NCBI RefSeq assembly: GCF_000005505.3 | Contig: NC_016132.3 | Location: 54,884,914 to 54,948,913, forward strand | DNA length: 64,000 nt | Source of the DNA: Brachypodium distachyon | Lineage: Eukaryota > Streptophyta > Magnoliopsida > Poales > Poaceae | Direction of reading: 5' to 3' | Shown: in pieces, positions 45,660 through 59,000 of the stretch | Layout of the letters: each line of letters begins with the position of its first letter | How positions within the stretch are numbered: the first letter of the stretch is position 1 | Notes under the pieces: model-generated | Told to the model about the DNA's origin: nothing | Database searches by the model: none | What the model saw: the letters and a program-made list of their open reading frames with translations, nothing else | Program-made: the position numbers and the translations under genes

Positions 45660-48600
45660 AAATTTACTGGAACCATTAAAATTCCAGCCATTTAATTTTA
45701 TCTGGATATATTATTAGCATGGACATTGAATTTTACTGTCTTGCAAGATGTTCCCAATTCTAAACTTTCTGAGATTGCTTTGGATTGCAAAGTTGTTTTG
45801 GGGGGTTCAGGGGAGGAAATTGACGCTTGTCTTGATCGGTTTAAAGCGAAAGAACTGGCTGAGGCACGTCTGGCGGTGGTCAGGGCTGAATTGCTACAGG
45901 CTGCAGCCCCACCTGAGGTTGCTTCGAGGCAATCTCTGGAGGGTAGTGTGCGAAAAGAGGTCGCTGTTAACGAGCAAGTGGTTGAGGAGACATGTGGTTG
46001 CTCTCTCGGAACTTTTGAAGATCAGTTAGATAAGTTGATGGAGCAGAAAACTCCGGGTAAGCTTACGCAAAATTCGACTGGAAAGAGCAAGGGCTCTTCC
46101 CAGAAGAAGAAAAAGCGAGGGAGGCGAGCCCGTTTCCGATGAGTGTCCTTTTCTGGAATGTGAGAGGGTTGGGGACGGGGTGGGGCGCCGTGGTCAGTTG
46201 TTGGACATTATTAGACAAAAAAATGTGGTTATTTTCTGTTTACAGGAAACCATTAAAGCTCACTTCTCTCAACGTGAGTTGGTCTCTTTGTGTGTGTGTT
46301 GGGGGGGGGGGGGGGGGGGTTCTCTTATCTCTAGGCTATTAAGCCGGCGGTTGGTTACTCGGGGCGATGCTTATCGTTGTTAGAGAGGATCTTTTTGAGG
46401 GTGTCACTGCTTCGCAGGGGTTTTTTTTTGTCAGCATGGTAATCAAGAATAAACTGTCTGGGGTGCAATGGGAAATCATGAACGTCTATGGCCCAGTGTT
46501 ACACGACTGGAAGGCTGCGCTCCTGGCTGAAATTACGGATCACGTGTCGCTTGCGCAGGGTCCGGTTTTAATGGGTGGCGATTTTAACCTGATTCGTTTT
46601 GGTGATGAAAAATCTAAAGGTGTTCTCCATAAGACTGCAATGGTGCAGTTTAATGAGGCGATTGGTTCAATGCAGCTCAGGGAACTGTATCGAACGGGCA
46701 GTCGTTTTACCTGGACTAATAAACAGGAGCATCCCGCTTTTGAAGTGTTAGATAGGGTTTTTATGAATGGACTTTGGGAAAACTTATTTCCACTTGCTCT
46801 CACGGATACTCTGGTCAGGGTGGGTTCTGATCATGATCCTCTTTTGGTTGAGTTGGGCGAGGAGGTGAAAAAGAAGGTGTCTCTGTTTCGTTTTGAACCT
46901 GGTTAGTTCCTCGATCCCAGCTTTAAAGAGACGATCTTAATGAAGTGGCCTCTCGGGGGGGCTTGGAGATTGCTGATTTCTAAAAGTTGTTGCAAGGAAC
47001 TCTCCGCAAATTCTTGAGAGATTGGGGTAATAACTTCCGTGGGGAAATCCACAGGAAGAAGAAGGATCTGACTGATCAGATTGAGGCCTTGGACTCACAA
47101 GCTGAGTCTGTTTCTATTGATTGGGTTGATTGGAAGCACAGATATTCGCTGGAATCACAGTTGATGCGGGTTTATGAAGCTGAGGAGTTATACTGGCAGA
47201 AACAGGGCTGTGAGTAGTGGTGTCTCAAGGGAGATGCCAACACTGCGTTCTTCCACAAGATTGCTAATGGGAGGAAAAGGAAAGCAACAATTCTCTCCTT
47301 GGAAGATGAGTCAAGATTGATTTCCGACAATAATGAACTCAAAGCCCACATTACTCAGTACTACAAGTGGCTGTTTGGCAGGGAACCCGACTCTGGTGTG
47401 CATCTTGCGGATGACGTGTGGTCCCACGATGAACAGGTCTCCCCTATAGAGAATCAGCAGCTTTGTCAACCTTTTTCTATGGAGGAAATTGAGCTGGCAC
47501 TTAAGAGAACTAAAACGAACACTGCACCCGGCCCGTATGGCTTTTCGGTGCAGTACTTTAAAGAATTCTGGGTGAACATCAAAAATTTAGTGAAGGAAAT
47601 GATGGATGCTCTTTATCATGGGAATCTGAATCTGGCTCGTTTAAACTATGGGGTCATCACGCTTATTCCCAAGATCAAAGATGCTAACACCATTCGAGAG
47701 TATCTTCCAATCTGTCTGTTGAATGTCATTTTCAAGATCATTACTAAAGTCCTCACTATTAGATTGACGCCGGTGGCGGCAAGAATTATTAGCCCAATCC
47801 AGACTGCATTTATTCCTGGTCGATACATTCTTGAAGGTGTGGTGGTGCTTCACGAGGTCCTTCATGAATTGGACAGATCTCATGCGCAGGGAATTGTGTT
47901 GAAGCTCGATTTCGAAAAGGCCTACGACAAGGTGTTGTGGCCTTTTCTTTCGGAAGTGCTGGTTAGAAAAGGCTTTTGCAATCAGTGGATTCAGTGGATT
48001 AGGCAGGCGGTGGAATCTGGGAAGGTTTGTATTAACTTGAACGGTGAATTTAGAGAATATTTCATAACATTTAAAGGGCTTAGGCAAGGGGATCCCTTGT
48101 CTCCGCTGTTGTTTTACTTTGTTGGCGATGCTTTGGGAGCTATGCTTCAAGCGGCAAAAGACAAAGGGCAATTGAGGGGATTGGTCCCCGAGCTGATCCC
48201 GGGGGGGGGGGGGTCTCGCACTTACAATATGCGGATGATACTGTCCTGTTCATTCACAATGATCCTGTTTCAATTAGGACAGTTAAGTTTTTGCTGTACT
48301 GCTTTGAGGCCATGTTTGGTATGAATATCAATTATCAGAAGAGTGAGGTGTTCTGTGTGGGGCTGGACCGTGAGGAAAGGGTCAGGATTGCTAACCAATT
48401 TAATTGTCAGGTGGGTAATTTCCCTATCAAATACTTAGGCATTCCCATTTCCTTAGAAAATCCTTTTGGGAGGATTTCAAAATGTTGTGGATAAAGTCGA
48501 GAAACGGTTATATGGCTGGCAGAGTGGCAATCTGTCCTTTGGTGGGCGGAAAGTTCTCATTGATTCTTGCCTTGATAATATGCCAACCTATATGATGGGC

Positions 48601-50000
48601 TTCTACCTCTTGAACGAGGGCATTCATTACAAACTCGATATGGTTCGAGCAAGATTCTTCTGGGAAGGTATTGGGGAAAAACGGAAATATCACATGGTTA
48701 GCTGGGATAAGTTGTGTAGACCAAAAGAATTCGGTGGATTGGGCTTTGTGGAGAGCCGCCTCAGAAATATTACGGTGCTCTCTAAGTGGATCATGAAACT
48801 GGAAAGGGGAGATGCGGATTTCAGTTGTATTCTTCTTCGAAGGAAAATTTTGGGAGTTAATGGCTTATTCCAATCTTCTCCTTCTTGAGCTTCTCAATTC
48901 TGGAAGGACTGCATTGCTGTGAAAAAATGGTTTTCGATGGGCGGTTCTTACAAGGTGGGCAACGGTCGGAGTGTGTTCTTTTGGCAGGACGTTTGGCTTG
49001 GACAGGTTCCGTTAATTGTCAATTTCCATCGTCTCTTTGCTTGCTCTCGCCAGCCGAAGGCCACGGTGGCGGAGGTGCTGGTCGGGGGGGGGGGGGGAGA
49101 TCTGTCTTTCGTTTAGACGCTCTCTTGGCGATGCAGAAAGTGCTGAATGGACAGCTTTGTCTGCCCTGCATAGAGGTGTGGTGCTGAATGTCGATCCTGA
49201 CGTTGCTCGCTGAGAGTTGACTGCCAACAAATGTTTCTCTGCTAAGTCCATGTATATGGCCATGTCTCACAGTGGGGTGGTGGACCTCCAAATTATGGAT
49301 TTGTGGCGGGCTACCATTCCTCTGAAACAGCTAATCTTTACTTGGATGTGTTGTAGAGGTAGGATTCAGGTGACGGATGAATTGTTGAAGAAGGGTTGGA
49401 AAGGACCTAAAGGCCGTCGTCTGTGTGGATAGGCGGAAACGGCTAAACACTTGCTTTTCACTTGCCCTGTTGCTTTTTTCTATTGGTGCTACATTCGGGA
49501 TTGCTTAGGGTGGCCTCGGGCTCCGCTCTCGGGGGCTGATTTCCTTGACATTGCTTTGAAACCAGGAGGGTCGATTGTTAATCACAAAATGTGGTCGCTG
49601 GCGGCGACCTTGGCTTGGGCGCTTTGGCTCACACGCAATGATATGGTGTTCAATCAACGAGTTTGTGCCTCCCCTATGCAGGTAATCTTCAAGGCCGTGG
49701 CGTTCCTGGGACACTGGAAGATTCTTCTGCCGGATAAACGGCGGGCCGCAACGCTGAATCTGATCGCGAAGCTCCTAGCGAATCTGCGGGTCGCGCCGGC
49801 TCAGGGCATCGGCTGATGAATGCTGTATTTTGTTTAGTCTCTGTGGATTGTTGCCTCCTTTGGGTGTGTTTTCTCAAACTCTGTAGGCTTTTGTGGCGCT
49901 GTGTTGGTGGTTGCGCGGTGTTGTAAGCTGGTAATCCCAGCAGAACCTCTTGGCTTTATAATAAAATCGGGCTGAAAAGCCTTCTTTCCAAAAAAAAAAA
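45660..50000 (+). mobile_element. Degenerate L1-type LINE with endonuclease, reverse transcriptase and poly(A) tail
   Basis: From 5' to 3': a basic linker ending KSKGSSQKKKKRGRRARFR at 46142; an endonuclease start VLFWNVRGLG (about 46145) with MGGDFNLIRF and VGSDHDPLLVEL (to about 46850); an RT region with KTNTAPGPYGFSVQYFKEFW, IVLKLDFEKAYDKV (about 47900), GLRQGDPLSPLL and YADDTVLF (48226-48255); a C-terminal zinc-knuckle-like region ending 49816; and an A-run at 49990-50000. Stops (for example 46903-46905 and 47215-47217) and frameshifts, three at poly-G runs, make it dead. AGCGCTCA at 45652-45659 and 50006-50013 is a possible target duplication but is short and palindromic. The 5' part is probably truncated. 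Confidence 0.88.
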
Positions 50001-50252
50001 GGTCTAGCGCTCATGTGAATTATTAGTGCTCTTTTTTTTACGGAATTTATGCCTAAATTCATGGTTCCCATTGGAGAGCAGTATGAAGCTTGTGTGGACG
50101 CTGGCTCGTCCATCTTTCTTTAAGCGTCTATGTAAATGCAGTGGAGATGGCCTAAAAGAAAAATGATTAAGTTCAGAATGGAAATAATAGCTCGAGGGGA
50201 AAAAACTCGAGCTATTAGGGAGAGGCTTTTTGAAAAACACGAAATTTAATTA

Positions 50253-50467
50253 CTATCTCCGTCTCACAAAATAACTCATTTTTATTCCATCTTCTCTTGG
50301 CTCCGGCACCAATAGCAGATCACATCCATTTAGCTTTTTTTTCGAAAAAGAGAAAGGATCACATCCATTTAGTATTGATTCAACGTGAGTGATCGAGCAC
50401 TAAAAACGAGAATTGCCTTGGTCCAAGTGCGCAAATCTATATGAGTCGTTTTGTGGAATGAAGGGAG
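50253..50467. mobile_element. Stowaway-like MITE, 215 bp
   Basis: CTATCTCCGTCTCACAAAAT at the left matches, imperfectly, the complement of the right end (TTTTGTGGAATGAAGGGAG). TA on both sides. Confidence 0.65.
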
Positions 50468-50666
50468 TACTAGCACACGTTTAAAACGATTTAAGATATT
50501 TACATATACTTAACTTCACGAAAAAATAATAATAAACATAAATTATCGACCTCTAACTCCATTTTTAGATATATGTCACGTATGATTTCACGTATTAAAT
50601 AGATGGGCTTTTGTGTTTCGAGAGGTGCTATTCCCCCTTTGACACGTGTGACATCGAAAAAACATA

Positions 50667-50779
50667 CTCCCTTCGTCCCACATTAAGTGCCGAAATATTA
50701 CATATATGTAGACACTTTTTGGGTATAACTACATGTATATTGGGAAAAATTTGAGTCACTTAATATGGAACGGAGGGAG
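50667..50779. mobile_element. Stowaway MITE, 113 bp
   Basis: CTCCCTTCGTCCCACATTAA against TTAATATGGAACGGAGGGAG, with TA on both sides. Confidence 0.85.
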
Positions 50780-52017
50780 TAAAATAAACACGCCACATGA
50801 AGGAATACAACTTTGCCAAGAGATTGACGCGGAGAGGTGGTGACGAAGACGGTATGTGTCAAGCCTTTGCATCTATTTCAAGCTTCCTGATAGAGAATTT
50901 GGTGGGGTGGTTTCCACGGAACATGTTTTTCGGGTTGCCACTGTATGTGAAAGACGGAGGGAGACACGTCACATGTTTTCATGGAAGGGTTGGTTTCCAC
51001 CACTTTGTTGTAGTGGGATGTTTTTTCTATTGCCACTCCATGTGAAAGACCTCACAAACCCATGTTCAACATGTTGGAAATTTATATGGTTTTTTTCATG
51101 TCTATTCTTTATGTGCTACGGTGTTGCACGTGTTAGACATTTATAGAGCGATCATTTTGTCGAGTATGACCATCATCTTTTTTTTCCCGAAAGAATAGCT
51201 TCCAAAGTTGTCACTTCTTTCCAAAAGCGTGTTTATTTTGTCCTTTATACTCCTTCCGCTCTAAAATGTATAAATTATAACTTTTGTTAACTGTCAAACT
51301 TTATAGAGTTTGACCGACTTTGTAACAAAAAAAATTGACATGCATGATTCCAAACTAAGATCATTAGATCTACTGTTAGATTTATGTATTTTCCTTTCAT
51401 ACTTATTTTTGTTTAGTCTTGGGTGTGTTCTTGATCATCATTGTGCGGCAAGTATGTGCAAACTATGAGAGGGGTGAACTGGTGTTCCGTTATCTTTGAT
51501 AGTGAAATCCGGTCATGTGACCTTTTTTCTTTAAAAAACAAACAGATATATCGTGAAATACATTTTCGTAGCTATTCATTCGAACAAACATATTTTCGTA
51601 GTATCTTAATTAGGCATGTTGTGGTTTTTCTATAAACCTGGTCAAGTTTTATAAAATTTAAGAGTCAAAAATTTTCATACGCCTCCTGGCCTCCTGGGGT
51701 TGGCCCAATCAACCGGCTCTTCACCTTTGCGACAGCGTCCCCGTTACTCTGCGATTCGTTAAACGAACCTTGCACAATCCCAATCCTCCATAGGCCAGCC
51801 GCGCCGCCGGTCTCCGGCCACCCGGCAGCCAAGCCCCTCCGGCCCTTCCCGTCCCTGTTCATCTCTATCCCACCAAATTCGGCGGTCTCCAGGTATGTTT
51901 TCCCCTTCATGTTCTCCTCCTAGTTTCATTCGTTGATTCAAAGGTCATGAAATCCTTGCTTCTGTAACTCTAGGGTTCTTGTACTCTCTATTTCGTCGTC
52001 CGATACGCCCCGAATCG
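50780..52017. other. Spacer and promoter/leader region of VIPP1
   Basis: At 50905-51047 there is a diverged direct repeat of about 90 bp (GGTTTCC ... ATGTTTTT ... TGCCACT ... ATGTGAAAGAC twice). A MITE left end (CTCCTTCCGCTCTAAAATGT) lies at about 51251 without a clear partner. From about 51.70 kb the base composition becomes GC-rich and probably includes the VIPP1 leader, perhaps with a leader intron after CCAG at 51892-51895. Confidence 0.4.
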
Positions 52018-55000
52018 ATGGAGATTAGGGCGCCGCCAACGAGCCTAGTGCAGCCGCCGCAGGCCGTCGTCAACTTCCGACGGACCGCTCTCAGGACCTC
52101 CTTCGTCACCGGCAGCGGTGAGTCTCTCGAGTTGGTATTGCGCTCCATGTTTCCGCTGCTCCGCGTGGACTGTGGGAATGATTGCGATAAGGAACTCGTA
52201 GCTGTGGATTCTGTTAGCTAGATTGCACTTTTTTTGGAGAAGAAATTGAAAGGCTTACTTATTTGCTAAGCAGAAGGTTTGGGGGATGTTGATTCTTGTT
52301 TCACTATGCTTGTCAACAACCGCTACTGTAGAGATCGTACCTGGTGGAGCCTGTTCTGACTTATGAAACAAGCGGGTCTATCTCCAGTAACATGACCATC
52401 ATGTTTATGGCTGTCTATTTAATCCACCGTATACTAATTTGAGGTTGGAACCACAGTATTAGAGCATGCTAAGCCATGTAATTTTCACCGTGTCCGTTAA
52501 TCCACCAGACGCACGTGCTCTGACCAATGTTAATCATTGATGCTGGTAGCATCAACTTTATGTTTGCAGTAGTGAGCATTGCGAAAGTGCATAACTAGTT
52601 ATATGGTGATGGGCTAACAGCCTTATTGATGACCTTTAGTTTATCACCTCTGCAGTTTCACTCCGAGTGGCACAAGTACGCCAACCAAATGTTAACAGAT
52701 TCAAGTGCAATGGCATACGGAGTAACCTCTTTGATAGACTAACTAGGGTAGTCAGGGTAAGTAACACCATTCCAACCATTATGTCATTGGGCTTGGCAGA
52801 GTTTTATATTTATCTAACTAATAGCTCATGGTTGCTGGTTTGTCTAGTCCTATGCAAATGCAATTTTGAGTTCATTTGAAGACCCTGAGAAGATCCTGGA
52901 TCAGGCCGTTTTGGAGATGAATGATGATCTAACAAAGATGCGACAAGCCACTGCACAGGTTTGTTGTGTTTATTGTTAATCATAAAATATATCAGTGGCA
53001 TTACGAATTCTGCTTCTCTGTTTCAACAACTTTATGTTAAGCTGTCTTAACTAGTCTCAAATACTTTGAGGTGTTGATGGCTTGATGCTAGTTTGGTTAG
53101 CTGCCTCGTGTTTAATTACCAGATACTTGTTTTTTTCTTCTTCTTCTGATCACTACGCATGTAAATATGTAAATTTCAAATGTGAACCTATTGTACGTAC
53201 TCTGTGTATTCTACTTGCTAATATGGATTTTGGTTGTGGAAGGTCTTGGCGTCTCAAAAGCGGCTTGAGAACAAGTACAAAGCTGCTGAACAAGCTGATG
53301 CTGATTGGTAATGTTATGGGTAACCGTAAGCTTACATTGACCGCCTGTCATCGGCATTTTTACCCTATGTGATGTTTCCCTAAACATGTAGGTATCGGAG
53401 GGCACAACTTGCTCTTCAGAAGGGTGACGAGGATCTTGCTCGTGAAGCCCTGAAACGGCGTAAATCATATGCTGTAGGTATCATGTAGATCTAGTTCTCT
53501 GGACCAAGTGTCTGCATTGTAACACTGTTTATCTACAGTGTAGACTGTAACTTGCTATTAGTATCTTTTATTATGCTGTGTAATGCGTATGCTTTTGTGC
53601 ACTTTTATTACTGGAATCACCATCATGTATGTAGTATATATGTGTTACATGTAATTTGTGAAGATTTAATATCCTAAACTCTTGTTACAGTTTCACTATG
53701 TGTTTGTTTGTATGCTTAGGACAATGCAAGCTCCTTAAAGGCCCAGCTTGATCAGCAGAAAGGCGTTGTTGAAAATCTTATTTCAAATACCAGGGTGAGC
53801 CTATTAGTTCCATGTTTCAACTGCTGGATGCACTTTTCCTTAGCTGCACTTACCTGTCAATACAGATTTATGGTTTTCTGAGACCACGTGCATCACTGAT
53901 GTGAACGGTGGGCCTACCTAGTTGTATCTTTAGCTATTTGTTCACCTTTGTTGACATGCATATTATGTCATTATGTAGCTTCTTGAGAGCAAGATAGCAG
54001 AGGCCAAGCAGAAAAAGGATACCCTAAAAGCTCGCGCCCAATCAGCCAAGTACGCACCATTCTTTTGTTGATTATTTTGCCACTGTTACTTTAGTGCTGA
54101 TGCTCTGACAATTGGCGTTCCTCTTTTCTTCAGAACTGCAACAAAAGTGAGTGAAATGCTGGGGAATGTAAATACAAGCAGTGCCCTGTCAGCATTCGAG
54201 AAAATGGAGGAAAAAGGTACTCTCATCATTACTGATTTTTCCCAGTAGCTTAGTGCCCTGTCAGTATTTGTTGGGTAAAATAACGCCTTTTTCGCTTAGG
54301 CTAGAGGTGTGCTTTACATCAAGCATAGATAGCTTAACCTTGTTACTACAGCAATTGTTGTTAATTTAGTGTGTGTGAGGTATGCAGCTACAAGCTGCCA
54401 CAGTTTAAGCTATCAAAATATGCTAGAGTACTCGATGAGTTATGTTAATCGTCCAGTAGAGGCTTGAGTCTGAAATTGTTGATGAATTACCAGTGGACAA
54501 ATATTAAAAAATGCAGCTGGCAGCTACTAGAACTAGGTAAAAAAAAATTGCCTTCCACAAGTTGTCAAAATTGCAGGTTATCATCTCATTGAAATGCATT
54601 TAGATTTATTTTTTTGTTCCCAAAAAAACATCTAGATGGCCGCACTCCCGTACAGTGGCGTAGCCGTAGGGGTGCCAGGGTGGTCCATGGAATTTTGGTA
54701 CTGCACAATTTACTCCTATATAATTTTAGCCCAAAAAACGAAAAACAGACAACCCAAGCACTAGATGGGCTAAAGGCTGAAGCTGGCCCAACTAATACCA
54801 CGCTAACATGGTCGGTCAAGACTACTTTGCCTGTTGGTTTGTTCCGATTCCAGTCTCCCGATCGATTGACTCTTGGCAGGAAGCCGTGGTGAACTAGTAG
54901 CGTGAGCTGCAACGCTTCAGGCTGCAAGTTTCCTAAACTTCGGCTTCGTTCAAAGATAAAGTATACTAAATTTACTGTTGGACCTTTGCAAATAAGGTGT

Positions 55001-56040
55001 GCTAGATTTTTTTAATGCAGTTTTCATCTTATCCGTGAATTTAATATGCTTACAAATCTTTAATATAACTTGATGAGTTATGCTATGGCAAAAAAAAAAA
55101 ATCATTGGACCACCCTGGCCTAAAATCCAGGCTACGCCACTGCTCCTGTATCTAATTCTAGCAGTGAAATGTTTGGTACTTGCAGAAAAGCTGATAACTC
55201 AAGTTGTTATGATTATCGTCTTGGTAAATTATTTTTTCCTCTTCTTGTATAGTAAAAGTTATGTGTCTATTGGTCTAGAAAGGCCATGTGCTATCAGCCT
55301 CTCTTGCTGACCGTGTTCATCAACTACCAGTTATATCTTGTGACAAATTATTTGGAGAATTACTCTGACTAACAGCTACATGCTTTGTGCTGTCAGTTAT
55401 GACAATGGAATCCCAAGCTGAGGCACTTGGTGAATTAGGAGCTGATGATCTGGAAGGAAAGGTAAAAAATTGGAGAGTGCATACTAATTTATATTGATGT
55501 TCATTGTGGTAGTAAAGATCTGACGACCAGTCATTGTGCACAGTTTGCAATGCTTGAGACTACATCGGTTGATGATGATCTTGCACAAATGAGAAAAGAA
55601 CTGTCCGGGAGCTCTTTGGTACGTGTTGTTGCTTGGACACAAAATTATAACCCCTCCGATCCATAATAAGTGTCTAAGATTTAGTACAAAGTTAGTACAA
55701 AGTTGTACTAAATCTGAGACACTTATTATGGATCCGAGGGAGTAATAATTTTGAAGTTGAAAATCTGTCTACGTCTGATTTTGTTCCCTCTTCTGTTCGC
55801 ATGTGCACCAAGGTAGCAACATGATGGTACTACACATCACTAGATTAGAGAAATAAATATAATACAAATACTATGTCTATGTCTTGTTCATTCCATATAC
55901 TTGACTGTAATTCATGTCACCTACAGAAAGGTGAACTTCCTTCAGGTAGAACAACAGTCAGCAAATCAGGTAGCCCTTTCCGAGACACGGAGATCGAGTA
56001 TGAGTTAAATGAACTGCGGAAGAAGGCAAAAGAATATTAG
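52018..56040 (+). CDS. VIPP1: Vesicle-inducing protein in plastids 1 (VIPP1/IM30, PspA family)
   Basis: Eleven exons: 52018-52117, 52656-52756, 52848-52958, 53243-53307, 53392-53473, 53720-53794, 53979-54049, 54134-54216, 55397-55461, about 55544-55618, 55927-56040. All phases agree and give 313 aa. The first 65 or so residues look like a plastid transit peptide. Then comes the PspA/IM30 coiled coil: [80 protein letters not shown], ending in the short C-terminal tail found in VIPP1 but not bacterial PspA ([16 protein letters not shown]). VIPP1 is an ESCRT-III-like protein that forms rings and rods on plastid inner envelope and thylakoid membranes and is needed for thylakoid formation and repair. 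Intron 8 has a hAT-like element and intron 10 a Stowaway. Confidence 0.95.
54653..55142. mobile_element. hAT-like non-autonomous element, 490 bp, in VIPP1 intron 8
   Basis: Ends are CAGTGGCGTAGCC and GGCTACGCCACTG, an inverted repeat of 13 bp. Flanks are CTCCCGTA (54645-54652) and CTCCTGTA (55143-55150), an 8-bp duplication with one mismatch, as expected for hAT elements. The termini extend to an imperfect pairing of GGGTGCCAGGGTGGTCCATG with GGACCACCCTGG. No transposase frame. Confidence 0.82.
55650..55742. mobile_element. Stowaway MITE, 93 bp, in VIPP1 intron 10
   Basis: ACCCCTCCGATCCATAATAA at the left and TTATTATGGATCCGAGGGAG at the right, TA on each side, nearly perfect hairpin with a small TTAGTACAAAG repeat in the loop. 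Confidence 0.85.
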
Positions 56041-59000
56041 ATTTTACAGCTCGCGTCCGGGAAACTGGCTTTGACAAGATCTCCTAACTGAAGAACCCCA
56101 GAAGAACTACCGGCTGTCTCCAGTGCACTTTGTTTGTTGAAGGCATGGATGCGTGAAAAGTTTTCTCAAACATTTTTCCTGTGAATGATATTGTACAGTT
56201 AACCGTGACCATGCCTAATGTAAATACTCATTTTAGATCTTAGCTGAGAGTCCCATCCTTGCTCACCTAACTCTGGTTGGTGTCATAACATGTATTGAGA
56301 CTTGAATGTGAAGCTCATAAAATTTTCCGGACACGGCCGTCCAAATTTCCAAGGCAATACACTCGGTTCCTATTAATTCCTGATGCTTTAGCTTAAGTGA
56401 TAGCCTCAGTGTTCATTTTTCCTGACTCAGGAGTCAGCAGCCGTGAATGGGAAGTCAGGAATTGCTAAAACTTACCGTCTTAATCGTACACCTTTACCTG
56501 TCTCTGGAGTCCAAAATCAGGTCTCAATTTAGATTTCGCGACGAAATACTGCATCGCTTGTGCTTATGCCATCAGAGTGGTGCATGTTTTAATCCAAGCC
56601 ATGTCAAATTCACTTGAATATTGCTTAAAAACTTGCTGCGTCAGAGCTTTCTTACCTGCCGCGTCACAACCTGCGGGCAAGCAAGCATTTCATCTAGAAA
56701 TTACCGTCACAGTTTTTATTATAGATGAATTACCGTCATAGTTAGCGTCATAGAATGAGACATGTACATTGACCCTGCACCTGCACGCCGCCGCAGAGAG
56801 TCTATCAGCGCGTGGGACACTGATGAACAGTTGCGCCCTTGTAAAAAGGAGCAGCATGCATGTAAGCAACACGCTGCATGATGTCAACGAAGTTTCAGCG
56901 ATGCGAAATTCCAGCCCATGAAACCCGATCCAAAAGCGATGGCTTTCCATGCGTCACCAGTTCTGTACACTACATACATCAGTATGTGACGGCTCACCGA
57001 GTCACAAGCAACAAGAAAGGGCCCATGCCCCCTGGATGGCGACACGCTATACGATTATTTGAGTGAGAATCGGTATCCTGGTTTCCCCAGGCTCCAGCGA
57101 CCAGCGGCGAGAGCCCTTCGTCTCAGGAACAGTTTTTATCTTTTCATGAGCCGCCCACATTCCGGGCTGATCCAGAACCGTGCACCGAACAGCTTGCCAC
57201 GTCGCTGCTCAGATGATCAGATCAGGTGGTAGATGAGCTCGAGACGCCTTTGCCGGAAAGGAGTGGCACGGTCGAAATGAACCTGCACGAGCACCGCTGA
57301 GATTCCGAAAGCAACAGGCCAAACTACATCAAAGAAGAGGCACAGCATCACTGTCAAATTACGTACTCCGTAATTGTACTAATGCGCGTGCCGCGGCTCT
57401 GGTCACCGGGTTTCTTGCGTTGCGTGCCCAGCCGGTGATGCATTCAAATCAGGGCACATCACAGACTCACAGTACGTGCACACCAAGAGACACTCTCTTT
57501 TTCTCGCCGCCGGTACGTGCGCGCGTACGGCCAACTCTGTCTCACCCGTCTCCGAGGCTCCAAGGACGATTAATTGCGGCTTTTGGATGATTCCCTGCTC
57601 CGATCGCCGTCGTAGAGCCGCATAAGCGTTTTTGTGCCTTAACCTTGTGATCTTTTGAGGAGTCAGCAGCCAGCCAGCAAACGTCATTTGATCGCCAAAA
57701 CTTGTGATCTTCTTCCTTTATTCTAGTCTAGTCTAGAAGAAAACGTACGTAGACGTAGGGCTATACGATTTGGTAGATGCAAATTGGACTTTCGAATACT
57801 ACTAGCTAGTACGAGCAGAATTAGCTAGCTAGGCGGATGTGTTTGGAACTTTGGATATGTACGTGCGTGCATAGTACAGCTGGAATTAACTTTAGAAGCC
57901 ATTGCATCATCCAATCGGGTCAACTCTGCCGGATAACATTGCACATTGTAGCTACGAGCCTAGGACCCTGTAGAGCCAGCTATGGAGTACACACATGTGT
58001 ATATGTACCAACATACCTCTATGTGCGTAGAGGCGCCGTACATTGCCCGCCCCGACTCGATGCTTCGTCTATTGTACACCATCGTTATCCGTACGATAAC
58101 TAGACCTGCCGGAGATATACACGTACAAATACGGCCGGCTTAAATGAGCCCGTCTATACTTAGCGTATATATATCTTCGAGGTATAGACGTACGTACGTG
58201 CGGTGCGTATACGCGCGATAATGCGTAGGGTCCTGTAAGTACGGCCGCACTGAATGATCCTGTTCGGTAACAACCATATCCCGTTTCCGAGTGCATGCGC
58301 TGGCACAGGAAAACGCGCCAATTAAGCCGGCTAGCTACCGGATCGCGACGGATCGATCGGTGCATCCATGCGTGCACGGTCGGATCTGACTTTGTTTGAC
58401 CAGTTGACCACACATATACTCCTTCCCTTCCTCAAAGAATGTCATATTAGTTTTTATCAAAACAAACTTTTGATCATAAATTACTATGTCAATGCGTGGT
58501 TTACATGACATGACATGAAATTAATATCGCTAGATTCGTTATAAAATTATTTCATGATGCTTATGGTTTTCATGTCATATAAACCACAATTTAACATAAT
58601 AATCTGTAGTCAAAGTCTCATCTTAATAAAATCTAATATGCCAATTTTTAATGAAAGGAGGAGTATCCGGTTAGGCCGGCTCTTTTCTGGCCCAGTGGCA
58701 CGTTACGAGTTGGATAAGGACGCTGGGGACGTTTTCCGCCACGTAACTTAGCCATGTGAGTGGTACAGTGCGTTAACCATGTAGGCGTAGCCCTTTTCGT
58801 TGCATCAGCATATGAATGGATCGGTGCTTCACAAGTTCCGACGATCGACGTACAAGCGCGCGTACGTGCGTGCATGCATGCCAATCTGTAACGGATCACG
58901 CATATCCTTCCGTTGCATGCATTTTCGAGTTTACACGTACGAAGCACACGCGCACACGGACCTACAGTATACGTGCACGATCAACGACGTACATGTATAC

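Noticed and set aside
45652..50013. AGCGCTCA on both sides of the LINE as target-site duplication
   Set aside because: Kept only as a candidate: it is 8 bp, nearly self-complementary, and separated from the A-run by five bases, so chance is possible.
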